Positions 43,500 to 52,940 of a stretch of 64,000 bases of DNA are shown here, in pieces. The notes beneath the pieces were generated by a model. The model did not search any database. It saw only the letters and a list, made by a program, of their open reading frames with translations, and was not told the origin of the DNA. Within the stretch, counting starts at the first letter, position 1; each line of letters opens with the position of its first letter. This DNA comes from Roseovarius halotolerans (lineage in GTDB: Bacteria; Pseudomonadota; Alphaproteobacteria; Rhodobacterales; Rhodobacteraceae), in the NCBI RefSeq assembly GCF_900172255.1, contig NZ_FWFU01000001.1:558001-622000 (forward strand), written 5' to 3'. The position numbers were made by a program, and so were the translations under genes.

Positions 43500-44168
43500 A
43501 TGCGATACCTACTGGTCGAGGACAATGTCGAACTGGCCGATGCCGTCATCAAGCGGCTGGTGCTGGACGGGCATGCCGTCGATCACGCGACCACCCTGGC
43601 GGGGGCCGAAGACTGTCTTGCCGTTGCCGGTTACGATCTCATCCTGCTGGATGTGATGCTGCCCGATGGCGACGGGCGGGATTTCCTCGCGCGCAGCCGC
43701 GCCCACCTGGAAACGCCGGTGATCGTCCTGACCGCCCGCAGCCAGGTGGCCGACCGTGTGAGTGCGCTGGATCAGGGGGCGGATGATTATATCACCAAGC
43801 CCTTCGATTTTGCCGAGCTTGAAGCCCGTTGCCGGGCGGTGATGCGGCGGCGGGGCGGATCGGCGCGCAACGAGATCGCGCTTGGTCCGGTCATCTTCGA
43901 CCTGCTGGCCGGAACCCTGAGCGACGGAAACGAGATCGTGGAACTGCGCCACCGCGAGATACGCCTGCTTGAGGTCTTTGCCCGTCACCAGGGCCAGATC
44001 CTGTCGAAATCGCACCTGATGGACCGGCTGTTTTCCTATGACACGAGCGTCACCGAGAACGCCATCGAGGTCTATGTGGGCCGTCTGCGCCGCCGGATTG
44101 AGGGCATCGGTCTGCGCATCGAGACGGTGCGGGGCCTCGGATACCGGATCGAGACCGGAAAGACATGA
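43500..44168 (+). CDS. OmpR-family response regulator (TctD-like)
   Basis: 222 residues: receiver domain with phospho-acceptor Asp51 (LILLDVMLPDGDG) and KPFDFAELEAR, then a winged-helix output domain (ELRHREIRLLEVFARHQGQILSKSHL, IEVYVGRLRRRIEG). It is divergent from the TTT operon and overlaps its kinase gene by 4 nt. TctD/TctE systems induce tricarboxylate uptake; the repeat CTGACA-N5-CTGACA upstream is the probable site. Confidence 0.92.
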   Translation: MRYLLVEDNVELADAVIKRLVLDGHAVDHATTLAGAEDCLAVAGYDLILLDVMLPDGDGRDFLARSRAHLETPVIVLTARSQVADRVSALDQGADDYITKPFDFAELEARCRAVMRRRGGSARNEIALGPVIFDLLAGTLSDGNEIVELRHREIRLLEVFARHQGQILSKSHLMDRLFSYDTSVTENAIEVYVGRLRRRIEGIGLRIETVRGLGYRIETGKT

Positions 44169-45535
44169 TCGAAACCCGATCCATCGGCAAACGCCTGACG
44201 CTGCTTCTGGCGGGCGTGGCCGCGCTGTTGTCGGTGCTGAGCTGGGGCATGGTCACGGGGCTGGCCCGGGAAGGGGCGCAGCGCACGCAGGACAACGTGC
44301 TTGCCGCATCGGTCACGACCATCGCCGAGACGCTGCGCAGCGAACAGGGCGAGGTGCGGCTGGAACTGCCCTATGCCGCCTTCGCGATGCTGGGCGCGAT
44401 CAGCGAGGACCGGGTCTTTTATCGCGTGACCGCCGGTGACGAGATTCTCACAGGTTATGACGATCTGCCCGCCGCCAGCCCGGCACGGCCGGGACAGGTG
44501 GTGTTCGACATCGCGGACTATCGCGGCGTGGCGATACGGATGGCGTCGATCGCGCGGCTGGTCCTGGCGGGCGAGGGGCCGGTTCTGGTGACGGTGACGG
44601 TCGGCCAGACCCGCGATGGCGCGGGCGCCATCGCCGCGGAGCTGTCATGGCTGGCCGCGATCCTTGCGGTCGTGTTCTTCCTGGTGGCCGTGGCGCTGTC
44701 GGCGCTGGTTGCGCGCACGTCGCTGCGGCCGCTCAACGAGATCGCGGCGGCCATGTCGCGGCGCGGCCCGTCCGACCTGCGCCCGCTGTCGCGCCCTGCG
44801 CCCGCCGATCTGGCGCCGCTTCTGTCGGCGCTCAACCGGTTGATGGACCGTTTGCGGCAATCGATCCGGCGTTCCGAGGATTTCATCGCCGAAGCCGCGC
44901 ACCGCGTGCGCACGCCCCTGGCAACTGTGCGCGCGCAGGCCGAGATCGCGTTGCGCAGCGCCAAGGGCGACACCGAAAAGGAGCGTCTGCGCCGGATCAT
45001 CCGCGCGGTCGACGAAAGCTCGCGTTCGGCGGGGCAGTTGCTTGACCATGCGACGGTCGCCTATCGCACCGAGGATCTTGCGCATGATCCGCTGGACCTT
45101 GCCGATCTGGCGGCGCGGACCGTGGCGGCGATGGAGCCGACGGCGTCGATGCGCGATATCCTGTTGAAGCTCGAGACCGAACCGGCGCGGATCGCGGGGG
45201 ATGCTATCCTGATCGAGAACGCGATCCGCAACGTTCTGGACAATGCGATAAAGTATTCACCCGAGGAGACAACGGTGTCGCTGCGGATCACCAGCGCCGG
45301 GGACGAGGCGCGTCTGACGGTGCGCGATCAGGGGCCGGGCCTGGGCGATGAGCCGGTCGAGGCGCTGACCGAGCGGTTCCGGCGCGGCCAGAACACCGAG
45401 AGCATCGTCGGATCGGGGCTGGGCCTGACAATCGCGGCGGATGTCCTGCGCGCGCATGGCGGGCGGCTGGAACTGGGCGGCAACAAGAACGGAAGGGGGG
45501 GCGCATGCGTATCCTTGGTCTTGCCCTTGGCGTGA
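44165..45535 (+). CDS. sensor histidine kinase (TctE-like)
   Basis: 456 residues. Two helices bracket a periplasmic part of about 130 residues. It has HAMP-like segment LRPLNEIAAAMSRRG, H-box AEAAHRVRTPLATVRAQ and an ATPase domain (AIRNVLDNAIKYSP, DQGPGLGDE, GSGLGLTIAADVLRAHGG). It overlaps TctD by 4 nt and the next, binding-protein gene by 31 nt, so all three are coupled. It probably phosphorylates the TctD-like regulator. Confidence 0.92.
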   Translation: MIETRSIGKRLTLLLAGVAALLSVLSWGMVTGLAREGAQRTQDNVLAASVTTIAETLRSEQGEVRLELPYAAFAMLGAISEDRVFYRVTAGDEILTGYDDLPAASPARPGQVVFDIADYRGVAIRMASIARLVLAGEGPVLVTVTVGQTRDGAGAIAAELSWLAAILAVVFFLVAVALSALVARTSLRPLNEIAAAMSRRGPSDLRPLSRPAPADLAPLLSALNRLMDRLRQSIRRSEDFIAEAAHRVRTPLATVRAQAEIALRSAKGDTEKERLRRIIRAVDESSRSAGQLLDHATVAYRTEDLAHDPLDLADLAARTVAAMEPTASMRDILLKLETEPARIAGDAILIENAIRNVLDNAIKYSPEETTVSLRITSAGDEARLTVRDQGPGLGDEPVEALTERFRRGQNTESIVGSGLGLTIAADVLRAHGGRLELGGNKNGRGGACVSLVLPLA

Positions 45536-46539
45536 TCTGCGGGATCGTGCAGGGGGCGGCGGCATTCGCGATCGAAATCGAGGATCACCGCCATTATGCG
45601 GGCACGGGCGAGCGCGTGCTGCGGATCGTCTCGACCACGGATCTGAACGTGTTCGAGCCCTATGTCACCGCGTTTCAGGGCCTGCGCCCGGACGTGTCGG
45701 TCGACTATACCGTCGTCTCGTCGAGCGAGCTGCACCGCGCGATGCGCGCGGGCGCGGCGTTCGACCTGGCGATGTCCTCGGCGATGGACCTGCAGTTCCA
45801 GCTGGCCAATGACGGGTTTTCGCGCCCGTATCGCTCGGCGGCGACCGAGGCCTTGCCCGACTGGGCGCGCTGGCGCGACCTGATCTTCGCCTTCACCACC
45901 GAACCGGCGGTCGTGGTCATCAACAGCGCGCGTTTCGAGGGGCTTGAATTGCCCGCGACGCGTCAGGAGCTGATCGCCGTCTTGCGCGACAACCCCGAGC
46001 GGTTCTCGGGCGCTGTCGGCACCTATGACGTCCGCGACAGCGGCCTTGGCTATCTGTTCGCAACGCAGGAGGATCGTTCGAGCGATGCCTATTGGCGGCT
46101 GAACGAGGTGATGGGCCGCCTCGGGCCGCGTCTTTACTGCTGCTCGTCGCAGATGATCGACGACGTGGCGCAGGGGCGTCTGGCCGTCGCCTATAACGTG
46201 CTGGGCAGCTATGCCGACGACCGGCTCGCCGAGGATCGGAGCGGGCGGATGCAGATCCTGAGGATGCAGGATTTCAGCAATGTCATGCTGCGCACCGTGA
46301 TCGTGCCCGCGACGGCAGAGGAGATCGACGCGGCGGGCGCGATGATCGACATGCTGGCCGGCCTTGGCCTGCGCAGTCAGGCGGGCGACTGGCCCTTGCC
46401 GGCGCTCAGCCAGACCGGCCCGCGGGAAAGCTCGGGCTTTGGGCCGATCCGCCTGGGGCCGGGACTGATGGCCTATCTCGACCCGCTCAACCGGCGGGCA
46501 TTCCTGAGCGAATGGGAAAACGCGATGGAGCAGCGCTAG
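45505..46539 (+). CDS. periplasmic substrate-binding protein encoded with the TctDE pair
   Basis: 344 residues with a cleavable signal (ILGLALGVICGIVQGAAAFA) and a type II periplasmic-binding fold: VLRIVSTTDLNVFEPYVTAFQGLRP, AMSSAMDLQFQLANDG, EPAVVVINSARFEGLELP. The layout resembles iron- or phosphonate-type ABC receptors. No ABC permease gene adjoins it. Overlap with the kinase gene suggests it acts as a periplasmic ligand sensor for TctE. A pair of cysteines (YCCSSQ) may form a vicinal disulfide. Confidence 0.85.
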   Translation: MRILGLALGVICGIVQGAAAFAIEIEDHRHYAGTGERVLRIVSTTDLNVFEPYVTAFQGLRPDVSVDYTVVSSSELHRAMRAGAAFDLAMSSAMDLQFQLANDGFSRPYRSAATEALPDWARWRDLIFAFTTEPAVVVINSARFEGLELPATRQELIAVLRDNPERFSGAVGTYDVRDSGLGYLFATQEDRSSDAYWRLNEVMGRLGPRLYCCSSQMIDDVAQGRLAVAYNVLGSYADDRLAEDRSGRMQILRMQDFSNVMLRTVIVPATAEEIDAAGAMIDMLAGLGLRSQAGDWPLPALSQTGPRESSGFGPIRLGPGLMAYLDPLNRRAFLSEWENAMEQR

Positions 46540-46731
46540 CAATCCGGCCTGCCGTCGCGGCGGCCTCACACGCGATCGTGCGGCGCGGGCACGGCAGCCG
46601 ATCTGCCAGCGAGGGCCGTTGTCCAGATTGACAGAGTGAAACAAACCTGCATTCTCATCAACCTTACCGCGGGGGAGAGCGCGGCACAAAAAGTAACGCA
46701 GCACCACTGCGAACCATCGGAGGAGGAAAAC

Positions 46732-47709
46732 ATGAAACACCTTTTGGGCGGCCTTGCCGCCGCTGCCATGCTGTGCGCGACACCTGTCGTGGCAGAGACC
46801 ACGCTGCGCATCACGCTGCAACTGCCGCTTGCCAGCCATTTGGGCCAGAACCTGCTGATGTTCAAGGAGGAGGTCGAGGCCAAGTCCGACATGAAGATCG
46901 AGATCTACGACAGCGCCCAGCTTTATCGTGACAGCGAAGTGCCCGAGGCCGTGGGCGCGGGCGAGATCGAGATGGGGGTCGCCTCGCTGACCCGCTATGT
47001 CGGGGAAATCCCGGCGGTCGATCTTTTCTACATGCCCTTTGTCCTGAACTCCGAGGAGAAGGTGCGCGCCGCAGTAAAGCCCGGCTCGCCCGTGCGCCAG
47101 CCGATCGACGATGCGATCCGTGAGACGGGTTCGCATGTGTTGTGGTGGCAGGCCTATGGCGGCTCGGTGCTGCTGAGCAAGGACGAACCGCTGAGCGGCC
47201 CCGAGGACATGCAGGGCAAGAAGGTCCGCGTCTTCGGCAAATGGCTGGGCGAATGGGTCAACGTTCTGGGCGGCGCACCGACGCTGATTTCCGGTTCGGA
47301 GCAGTTCCTCGCCTATCAGCGTGGCACGGTCGACATCGGTATGACCGGCGTGTCCGGCGTCGTGTCGCGCAAGCTGTGGGAGGTGATGGACGCGATCACG
47401 GTCGTCAACAACGCCGATATCGAGTTCATCGTGGTCGTGAACGAAGACGTCTGGGACGGGCTGACCGACGAGCAGCGCGACATCCTCACGACCGCCGCCC
47501 GCAACGCCGAAACGGCGGTGCGCGATTACATGTCGGAATTCGAGGCCGATGCCTACAAGCAGGCCGAGGCCAACGGCATGAAGGTCCACTATCCCTCGGA
47601 CGAGGAAATCGCCGCATGGCGTGCCGCCTCGGCCCCGGTGATCGATGCCTGGCTGGCGGAATCCGGCGATCTTGGCCGTCAGTTGCTCGACGCGGCCGAG
47701 AAATTCTGA
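46732..47709 (+). CDS. TRAP transporter solute-binding protein (DctP family)
   Basis: 325 residues from ATG 46732 (CGGAGGAGG upstream). Signal peptide KHLLGGLAAAAMLCATPVVAE, then TLRITLQLPLASHLGQNLLMFKEEVE and the arginine-bearing MQGKKVRVFGKWLGEW, typical of DctP. Followed 6 nt later by DctQ. The substrate is probably a C4- to C6-carboxylate given the neighbours, but this is inference. Confidence 0.93.
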   Translation: MKHLLGGLAAAAMLCATPVVAETTLRITLQLPLASHLGQNLLMFKEEVEAKSDMKIEIYDSAQLYRDSEVPEAVGAGEIEMGVASLTRYVGEIPAVDLFYMPFVLNSEEKVRAAVKPGSPVRQPIDDAIRETGSHVLWWQAYGGSVLLSKDEPLSGPEDMQGKKVRVFGKWLGEWVNVLGGAPTLISGSEQFLAYQRGTVDIGMTGVSGVVSRKLWEVMDAITVVNNADIEFIVVVNEDVWDGLTDEQRDILTTAARNAETAVRDYMSEFEADAYKQAEANGMKVHYPSDEEIAAWRAASAPVIDAWLAESGDLGRQLLDAAEKF

Positions 47710-47715
47710 CGATCC

Positions 47716-48228
47716 ATGCAGGCCTTCGCATCCCTGGTTGATCGCGTCGCCGACCATCTGGCCCAGCTTTGCGGCTGGGCCTACCTGGCCATCGGGCTGA
47801 TGCTCGGATTCGAGGTGATCGCGCGCTATTTTTTCAACGCGCCCACGATCTGGGCCGAGGAATTGTCGCGTCTGGTGTTCCTGTTCGCCACCTTGCTCGC
47901 GGCCCCGGCTCTGCTGCGCCAGAATGCGCATATCCGCGTCACCGCCCTGACCGCGCTGATGAATCCCGCGGCGCAACGCGCGGCGCGGCTTGTTGCGCTG
48001 GGCTTCGTGATTGCGCTGTGCTGCGTGCTGGTCTGGTACGGCAAGGATGCGCCGCTCAATTCCTATGCGCGCGGGCGATCCTCGGGTTCGATGCTGGATA
48101 TTCCCGCATGGTGGGCGCAAACCGCCGTGCCGCTGGCCTTTGCCCTGCTGGCGCTACAGGCCACGCTTGAATTCATCCGCTGTGCGCTTGGCGCGCCGCT
48201 GCCCCCCGAAGCACATATGCCGGAGTAG
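47716..48228 (+). CDS. TRAP transporter small permease (DctQ)
   Basis: 170 residues with four helices and motif VIARYFFNAPTIWAEELSRLVFLFATLLAAPALLRQNAHIRV, the normal DctQ size, unlike the extended copy at 23.8 kb. It is between DctP and DctM, overlapping neither. Confidence 0.92.
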   Translation: MQAFASLVDRVADHLAQLCGWAYLAIGLMLGFEVIARYFFNAPTIWAEELSRLVFLFATLLAAPALLRQNAHIRVTALTALMNPAAQRAARLVALGFVIALCCVLVWYGKDAPLNSYARGRSSGSMLDIPAWWAQTAVPLAFALLALQATLEFIRCALGAPLPPEAHMPE

Positions 48229-48234
48229 GCGCTG

Positions 48235-49509
48235 GTGACCGTTTTCCTGATCCTGATCGCACTGTTCGTGCTTCTGCTTGTCGGTGTGCCGGTGGCCTTC
48301 GCCCTTGGCGGGCTGGGTGTGGGGCTGTTGCTTATCGGCGATTTCGCGCCGCGCATCGCCGCGACCGCGCTGCTGTCCTCGCTTGACAGTTTCATCCTGA
48401 TCGCGGTGCCGCTGTTCCTGCTGATGTCCAATATCCTGCTGCGCGGCGGCGTCGGGCGCGATCTTTTTGCCGCGGTGCAGGCCTGGGTCGGGCACTGGCC
48501 CGGCGGGCTCGCCGTGGCGACGGTGATTTCCTGCGGGCTGTTCTCGGCCATTTCCGGCTCGTCAGTGGCCACCGCAGGCACCATTGGTTCGGTCGCCATC
48601 CCCGAAATGACCAAGCGCGGCTACCCGCGTTCTTTCGTGTTCGGCCTGCTGGCCGCGGGAGGCACCCTGGGTATCCTCATTCCGCCGTCGATCATCCTGA
48701 TCGTGTATGGCGTGATCACCGAATCCTCGATCCTGAGCCTGTTCATGGCAGGGATCGGGCCGGGGCTTCTGCTGATGACGCTCTTCATCGGCTATTCGAT
48801 GCTCTATGCGCGCTTCTCGTCGAAATATCGCCCGATGCCAAAGGCAACCTGGGCGGAGCGCCGTTCGACCGGGGTCAGGGCCATGCCCACGATGGCGCTT
48901 GCCGCGCTGATCATCGCGGGCATCTATGCCGGATGGTTCACCCCGACCGAAGCTTCGGCCATCGGGTTCCTTGGCGCGCTGATCCTGACCTTCGTGGTGC
49001 TGCGCAGCCTCGATTTCGCCGGGCTGCGCCAGGCGGTGATGGACGGGATGCGCGCCTCTGCGGCGATCCTGCTGATCGTGGCGGGCGCCAAGATATTCGG
49101 CAAGGCCATCGCGCTGTGGCGCATCCCGCAGGATGTGTCGACCTTCATCACGACCAATATCGACACGATCGGGTTCTTCATCATCGCGGTGGGTATCGCA
49201 CTGCTTATCATGGGCCTCTTCATGGAGGCGCTTTCCATGATGCTGATCATGATGCCGGTGCTGGCCGGGACGGTGATGACGCTGGAGATCGACACCATCT
49301 GGTTCGGCATCTTCTTCGTGCTGATGGTCGAATGTGCGCTGATCACACCGCCGGTGGGGCTGAACCTCTATGTCATCCAGGCCATTGGCCGCGCCACGCT
49401 GGGCGAGGTGTCACGCGGCGCAGCGCCATTTGTCGCCATGATGCTGCTTACCGTTTTCATCATCTACTGGATCGAGGATATCGTTCTATGGCTGCCACGG
49501 CTCATGTAA
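48235..49509 (+). CDS. TRAP transporter large permease (DctM)
   Basis: 424 residues with about 12 helices. Motifs: GGTLGILIPPSIILIVYGVITESS, YAGWFTPTEASAIGFLGA and ECALITPPVGLNLYVIQ. The start is GTG at 48235, 6 nt after the DctQ stop. Its last 22 nt overlap the next gene. Confidence 0.94.
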   Translation: MTVFLILIALFVLLLVGVPVAFALGGLGVGLLLIGDFAPRIAATALLSSLDSFILIAVPLFLLMSNILLRGGVGRDLFAAVQAWVGHWPGGLAVATVISCGLFSAISGSSVATAGTIGSVAIPEMTKRGYPRSFVFGLLAAGGTLGILIPPSIILIVYGVITESSILSLFMAGIGPGLLLMTLFIGYSMLYARFSSKYRPMPKATWAERRSTGVRAMPTMALAALIIAGIYAGWFTPTEASAIGFLGALILTFVVLRSLDFAGLRQAVMDGMRASAAILLIVAGAKIFGKAIALWRIPQDVSTFITTNIDTIGFFIIAVGIALLIMGLFMEALSMMLIMMPVLAGTVMTLEIDTIWFGIFFVLMVECALITPPVGLNLYVIQAIGRATLGEVSRGAAPFVAMMLLTVFIIYWIEDIVLWLPRLM

Positions 49510-50384
49510 CGCCTGATACGCCTGCCGCCAGGCTGCGGGCCCGTCTGGAAAGCGGCCGCCTGCTGGTCACGCCATCCTGTGGCGATGCGCTGTCGGCGCG
49601 GCTGATCGAGGATGCCGGGTTCGACGCGATGTTCATGTCGGGTTTCGCTGTCTCTGCGCACCGCATCGGTGCGCCCGATACCGGCCTTATCTCTTATGGC
49701 GAGATGCGCGACGCAGTGCGCGATATCTGTGCCACCACGCGCCTGCCGGTGCTGGCCGATGGCGACACCGGATATGGCAACGCGATGAATGTGCGCCGCA
49801 CGGTGACAGGATATGCCCGCGCGGGTGCTGCCGCGGTGATGATCGAGGATCAGCTTGCGCCCAAACGCTGTGGCCACACCAAGGGCAAGCTGGTCGTGGA
49901 TCGCGCCGAGGCGGTGAACCGGATTCGCGCCGCGGATGACGCGCGCCGCGACGGTGGTCATGATATCCTGATCATCGCCCGCACCGATGCGCGCCACGGT
50001 CACGGGCTTGATGAGGCGCTGGCCCGTGCCGAGGCGTTCCACGACGCGGGTGCCGATATCCTTTTCGTCGAGGCGCCGCATGACGAGGCCGAGATGCGCC
50101 GTATCTGCACCGAGCTTCCGGGATGGAAAATGGCCAATATGGTCGAGGGCGGCGCAACGCCGATCCTTCCGCCCGGCGTGCTGGCCGAGATCGGCTATCA
50201 TCATGCCGCCTATCCGCTGACCCTCATGTCGGCGGCGATACGCGCGATGCAGGATGCGCTGGAAGCCCTGCGCGACGGCCGCCCGCCCGAGAGGCTCTCG
50301 TCCTTCGATGAGCTGCGGCGGCTGGTCGGTTTCGATGACTATTACCAGACGGAACAGCAATACTCCGATCGTCGTCCCGACTGA
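49488..50384 (+). CDS. isocitrate lyase / PEP mutase family enzyme
   Basis: 298 residues, ATG 49488, inside the end of the DctM gene. Characteristic motifs are MSGFAVSA, LADGDTGYGNAMNVRRTV (metal-binding Asp), IEDQLAPKRCGH (Cys base of lyases) and IIARTDAR. The KRCGH motif marks lyases of the methylisocitrate/dimethylmalate type rather than mutases. It probably cleaves, or decarboxylates, a carboxylate carried by the TRAP system it is coupled to (inference). Confidence 0.88.
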   Translation: MAATAHVTPDTPAARLRARLESGRLLVTPSCGDALSARLIEDAGFDAMFMSGFAVSAHRIGAPDTGLISYGEMRDAVRDICATTRLPVLADGDTGYGNAMNVRRTVTGYARAGAAAVMIEDQLAPKRCGHTKGKLVVDRAEAVNRIRAADDARRDGGHDILIIARTDARHGHGLDEALARAEAFHDAGADILFVEAPHDEAEMRRICTELPGWKMANMVEGGATPILPPGVLAEIGYHHAAYPLTLMSAAIRAMQDALEALRDGRPPERLSSFDELRRLVGFDDYYQTEQQYSDRRPD

Positions 50385-50449
50385 TCGCGCGGGCTCATAC
50401 CCGTGATGCGCCGGTCATTCCGGCATCCGGTCTTGCACCGCGACCTGTG

Positions 50450-51817
50450 TCACCCGTCGCCGGAGCCGATGCCCGGCGCCGGATCCGCACCGTTTGTGGG
50501 CAGCATGACCGAGGCCTCGAAACCCGACTCCGCACCCGGACGCGGGGACTGGAGGATGAGCGAACTTCCGATCCGCTCCGCAATGGCTGCGACGATGGCG
50601 AGGCCGAGCCCGCTGCCAAGGGCATCGGCGTTCGCCCTTTCAAAGCGTGCCGTCAGGCGGCCGAGCATCTCGCGCGGCACGACGGGACCATCATTGGCGA
50701 CGGCAAGGCGTCCGTCCGTCGTCAGGGTAACATCGACCGCCAGGTTCTCCGCCCCGTGGCGGAGGGCGTTTTCCACGAGGTTTCGGCACAGGATCGCGAA
50801 GGCGTCGGGGTCGATGTCCGACATGACGGCTGCGTCCGGCAGGTTCAGCGCGATGCGGCCCGGCGCGCCCTCGCGTCTGATATCGTTGACGACGATGCGC
50901 GCGATGGCGCGCAGGTCCGCGCTTTGATCGACCCGCAGCCGCCCGCCTTCGGCGCGCGCAAGTTGCATCAGGCGTTCGGAAAGCCGGGTCAGGCGTTTGA
51001 GCGTCGCCTCGATCTCCGAGGCGCGGGCACCGGCGGCGGCGTCGCTGGTCTCTGACTGAAGCCGCTGCGCCTGCGCGATGGCGCCCGCAAGCGGTGTGCG
51101 CAATTCGTGAGCGGCGTTGGCGGCAAAGCTGCGTTCGGCCTCGAACGCCTCGCGCAGCCTGGCGAGCAGCCCGTTCAGCGTTTCGGCCAGCGGCCCGATC
51201 TCTGTCGGGAGTCCTTCGGCGGGAACCTGTGACAGGTCACGGGCGCCGCGCGCCTCGAGCCGCGAACGAAACCGGCGCAGCGGATCGAGGCTGAAGCGGA
51301 CTGCAAGGATGATGGCCGCAAGCGCAACCGGCAGGACGATCAGCAGCGGCAGGCCGAGGCCCATCTGGATCTCACGCGCGACCGACGCGCGATGGGTCAG
51401 GGGCTCGGCCACGGTGATCCGGATCGTGTCCTGAAGCGCCGCGTCGCTGTAGAGCCGGTGAGTGGCGGTCTGCCGAAACCCCCGACCGCCCCAGGGCGGG
51501 AACACCGCAGGGTCGGCCGCATGGGATTGCAGCAGGATGCGCCCCTCGTCATCCTGAACCACATAAGTAAAGAACTCGCTGTGCTCGCGGATGCGCGCAA
51601 GCCGCTGCGTCACGCCCTGATCTTCGCGCCCGACGATGTCGGTCACTGCCAGCGGCAGAATGCGCTCGGCCGTCTCGCGCAGGGCGCTGTCGAAGACCTC
51701 GTCCAGCTCGCCCCGGACGATCACGGCTGTCACTGTCGCCGCCAGCAGCCAGAGCACCGTCAGCGCGACGCCAACCGACAGCCCGAGCCGACCCTGAAGG
51801 CTGGCGGGCCATCTCAT
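50450..51817 (-). CDS. sensor histidine kinase (OmpR-pair type)
   Basis: 455 residues from ATG 51817, which overlaps the regulator stop by 4 nt. Two helices (LSVGVALTVLWLLAATVTAVIV and LLIVLPVALAAIILAVRF) flank a short periplasmic domain. The H-box is NAAHELRTPLAGAIAQAQRL, followed by ATPase motifs (LCRNLVENALRHG, GSGLGLAIVAAIAERIG). It is co-transcribed with the response regulator upstream and reads away from the PepSY locus. Confidence 0.92.
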   Translation of the reverse strand: MRWPASLQGRLGLSVGVALTVLWLLAATVTAVIVRGELDEVFDSALRETAERILPLAVTDIVGREDQGVTQRLARIREHSEFFTYVVQDDEGRILLQSHAADPAVFPPWGGRGFRQTATHRLYSDAALQDTIRITVAEPLTHRASVAREIQMGLGLPLLIVLPVALAAIILAVRFSLDPLRRFRSRLEARGARDLSQVPAEGLPTEIGPLAETLNGLLARLREAFEAERSFAANAAHELRTPLAGAIAQAQRLQSETSDAAAGARASEIEATLKRLTRLSERLMQLARAEGGRLRVDQSADLRAIARIVVNDIRREGAPGRIALNLPDAAVMSDIDPDAFAILCRNLVENALRHGAENLAVDVTLTTDGRLAVANDGPVVPREMLGRLTARFERANADALGSGLGLAIVAAIAERIGSSLILQSPRPGAESGFEASVMLPTNGADPAPGIGSGDG

Positions 51818-52473
51818 GGCCGGCCCAGCCTGTAGCCCATGCCTCGCTCGGTCTCGATGACGGTGCTTCCGAGCTTCTTGCGCAGGCGGCTTATATGGAC
51901 CTCGATGGTGTTGCTCTCGACCTCGGCCTCGAAGGCGTAGAGCTTCTCTTCGAGCTGTGCCTTGGAGAGAAGCTGTCCGGGGCGCGCGAGGAACGCCTCG
52001 AACAGCGCCCATTCCCTTGCGGTCAGCGCGACCGGCTTGCCGTCACGGTGAATGCTGCGGGCAGCGAGATCGATCTCGAGCGGCCCGTGGGTGACGATGG
52101 GGTTCGGATTGCCGCTGTAGCGTCGCGCGACCGAGCCGATCCGGGCGGACAGCTCCGCAAGGTCGAAGGGCTTCACGAGATAATCGTCGGCGCCCGCGTT
52201 CAGCCCCTCGATCCGGTCCGACACCTGGTCGAGCGCGGTCAGGATGATCACCGGCGTCACGTCGCCTCGCGCGCGAAGATTCTTGAGAAACGCGATGCCA
52301 CGACCATCAGGCAGCATCAGGTCGAGAAGGATCAGGTCGTAGGACGCGGATTTGGCGGCGTCGCCGGCGGCATCGAGGCGCATCACCCAATCCACCGACT
52401 GCCCATCGGCCGCGATCTGGTCGCGCACAGCGGCCCCCAGAACCGTATCGTCCTCGATCAGCAGGATGCGCAT
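51814..52473 (-). CDS. OmpR-family response regulator
   Basis: 219 residues from ATG 52473 (GGGGACGAGC upstream). Receiver with Asp51 (LILLDLMLPDGRG) and KPFDLAELSAR; winged-helix output (LTAREWALFEAFLARPGQLLSKAQL, IEVHISRLRKKLGS). It is divergent from the PepSY/cytochrome operon and a CTGACA-N5-CTGACA site lies between them, so it probably controls that locus. Confidence 0.92.
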   Translation of the reverse strand: MRILLIEDDTVLGAAVRDQIAADGQSVDWVMRLDAAGDAAKSASYDLILLDLMLPDGRGIAFLKNLRARGDVTPVIILTALDQVSDRIEGLNAGADDYLVKPFDLAELSARIGSVARRYSGNPNPIVTHGPLEIDLAARSIHRDGKPVALTAREWALFEAFLARPGQLLSKAQLEEKLYAFEAEVESNTIEVHISRLRKKLGSTVIETERGMGYRLGRP

Positions 52474-52517
52474 GCTCGTCCCCGTTCTTTTTCCATGACC
52501 CTCGATGATCCGCCTGG

Positions 52518-52534
52518 CTGACACGAAGCTGACA
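52518..52534. promoter_or_regulatory. Direct repeat CTGACA-N5-CTGACA before the PepSY operon
   Basis: CTGACA at 52518-52523 and 52529-52534, 11 bp apart, in the 143-nt spacer between the response regulator and the first PepSY gene. Same motif and spacing as at 43445. Candidate site for the adjacent OmpR-type regulator. Confidence 0.5.
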
Positions 52535-52616
52535 GGGGAGGCCGGAGCCCTTCAGGTTGCCGTCAGCTTCGCGGCGCATGGTTGCGTCAAGATGGCCGTA
52601 GCTAGGAGTTTGGCCC

Positions 52617-52940
52617 ATGAAGAAGACATTGACAATTCTCGGCTTTCTCGCGGTCTTCCCGGCCGGTGGCGCGATGGCGGATGACGACTGCTTCGTGCCC
52701 ATGGCCGACTGGCAGCCGCGCGACGTTGTCGCCCGACTGGCCGAAGAGAACGGCTGGACGGTGCGCCGGATCAAGATCGACGACGGCTGCTACGAGATCG
52801 ATGGCCGTGACGCCGAGGGGCGCCGGATCGAGGTGACGATTCACCCGGCGACACTGCAGGTGATCGAGTTTGAATACGAGGACGAGGACGACGACGACGA
52901 TCGCCCCCGCCGGGACCGCAAAGGAGGCGATGATGACTGA
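52617..52940 (+). CDS. PepSY domain protein, exported (first copy)
   Basis: 107 residues with a signal peptide (KKTLTILGFLAVFPAGGAMA) and a PepSY-like domain (RLAEENGWTVRRIKIDDGCYEIDGRDAEG, IHPATLQVIEFEYEDED). The C-terminus is very acidic (EDEDDDDDRP). TAGGAG is 8 nt before the ATG. Its end overlaps the cytochrome gene start. A paralogue is at 53.8 kb. Confidence 0.88.
   Translation: MKKTLTILGFLAVFPAGGAMADDDCFVPMADWQPRDVVARLAEENGWTVRRIKIDDGCYEIDGRDAEGRRIEVTIHPATLQVIEFEYEDEDDDDDRPRRDRKGGDDD

Noticed and set aside
45328..48120. Very long open frame (930 codons) on the minus strand
   Set aside because: It lies antisense across the TctE, binding-protein and TRAP genes, which have clear motifs and ribosome sites. 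The long frame is a by-product of high GC at third positions.
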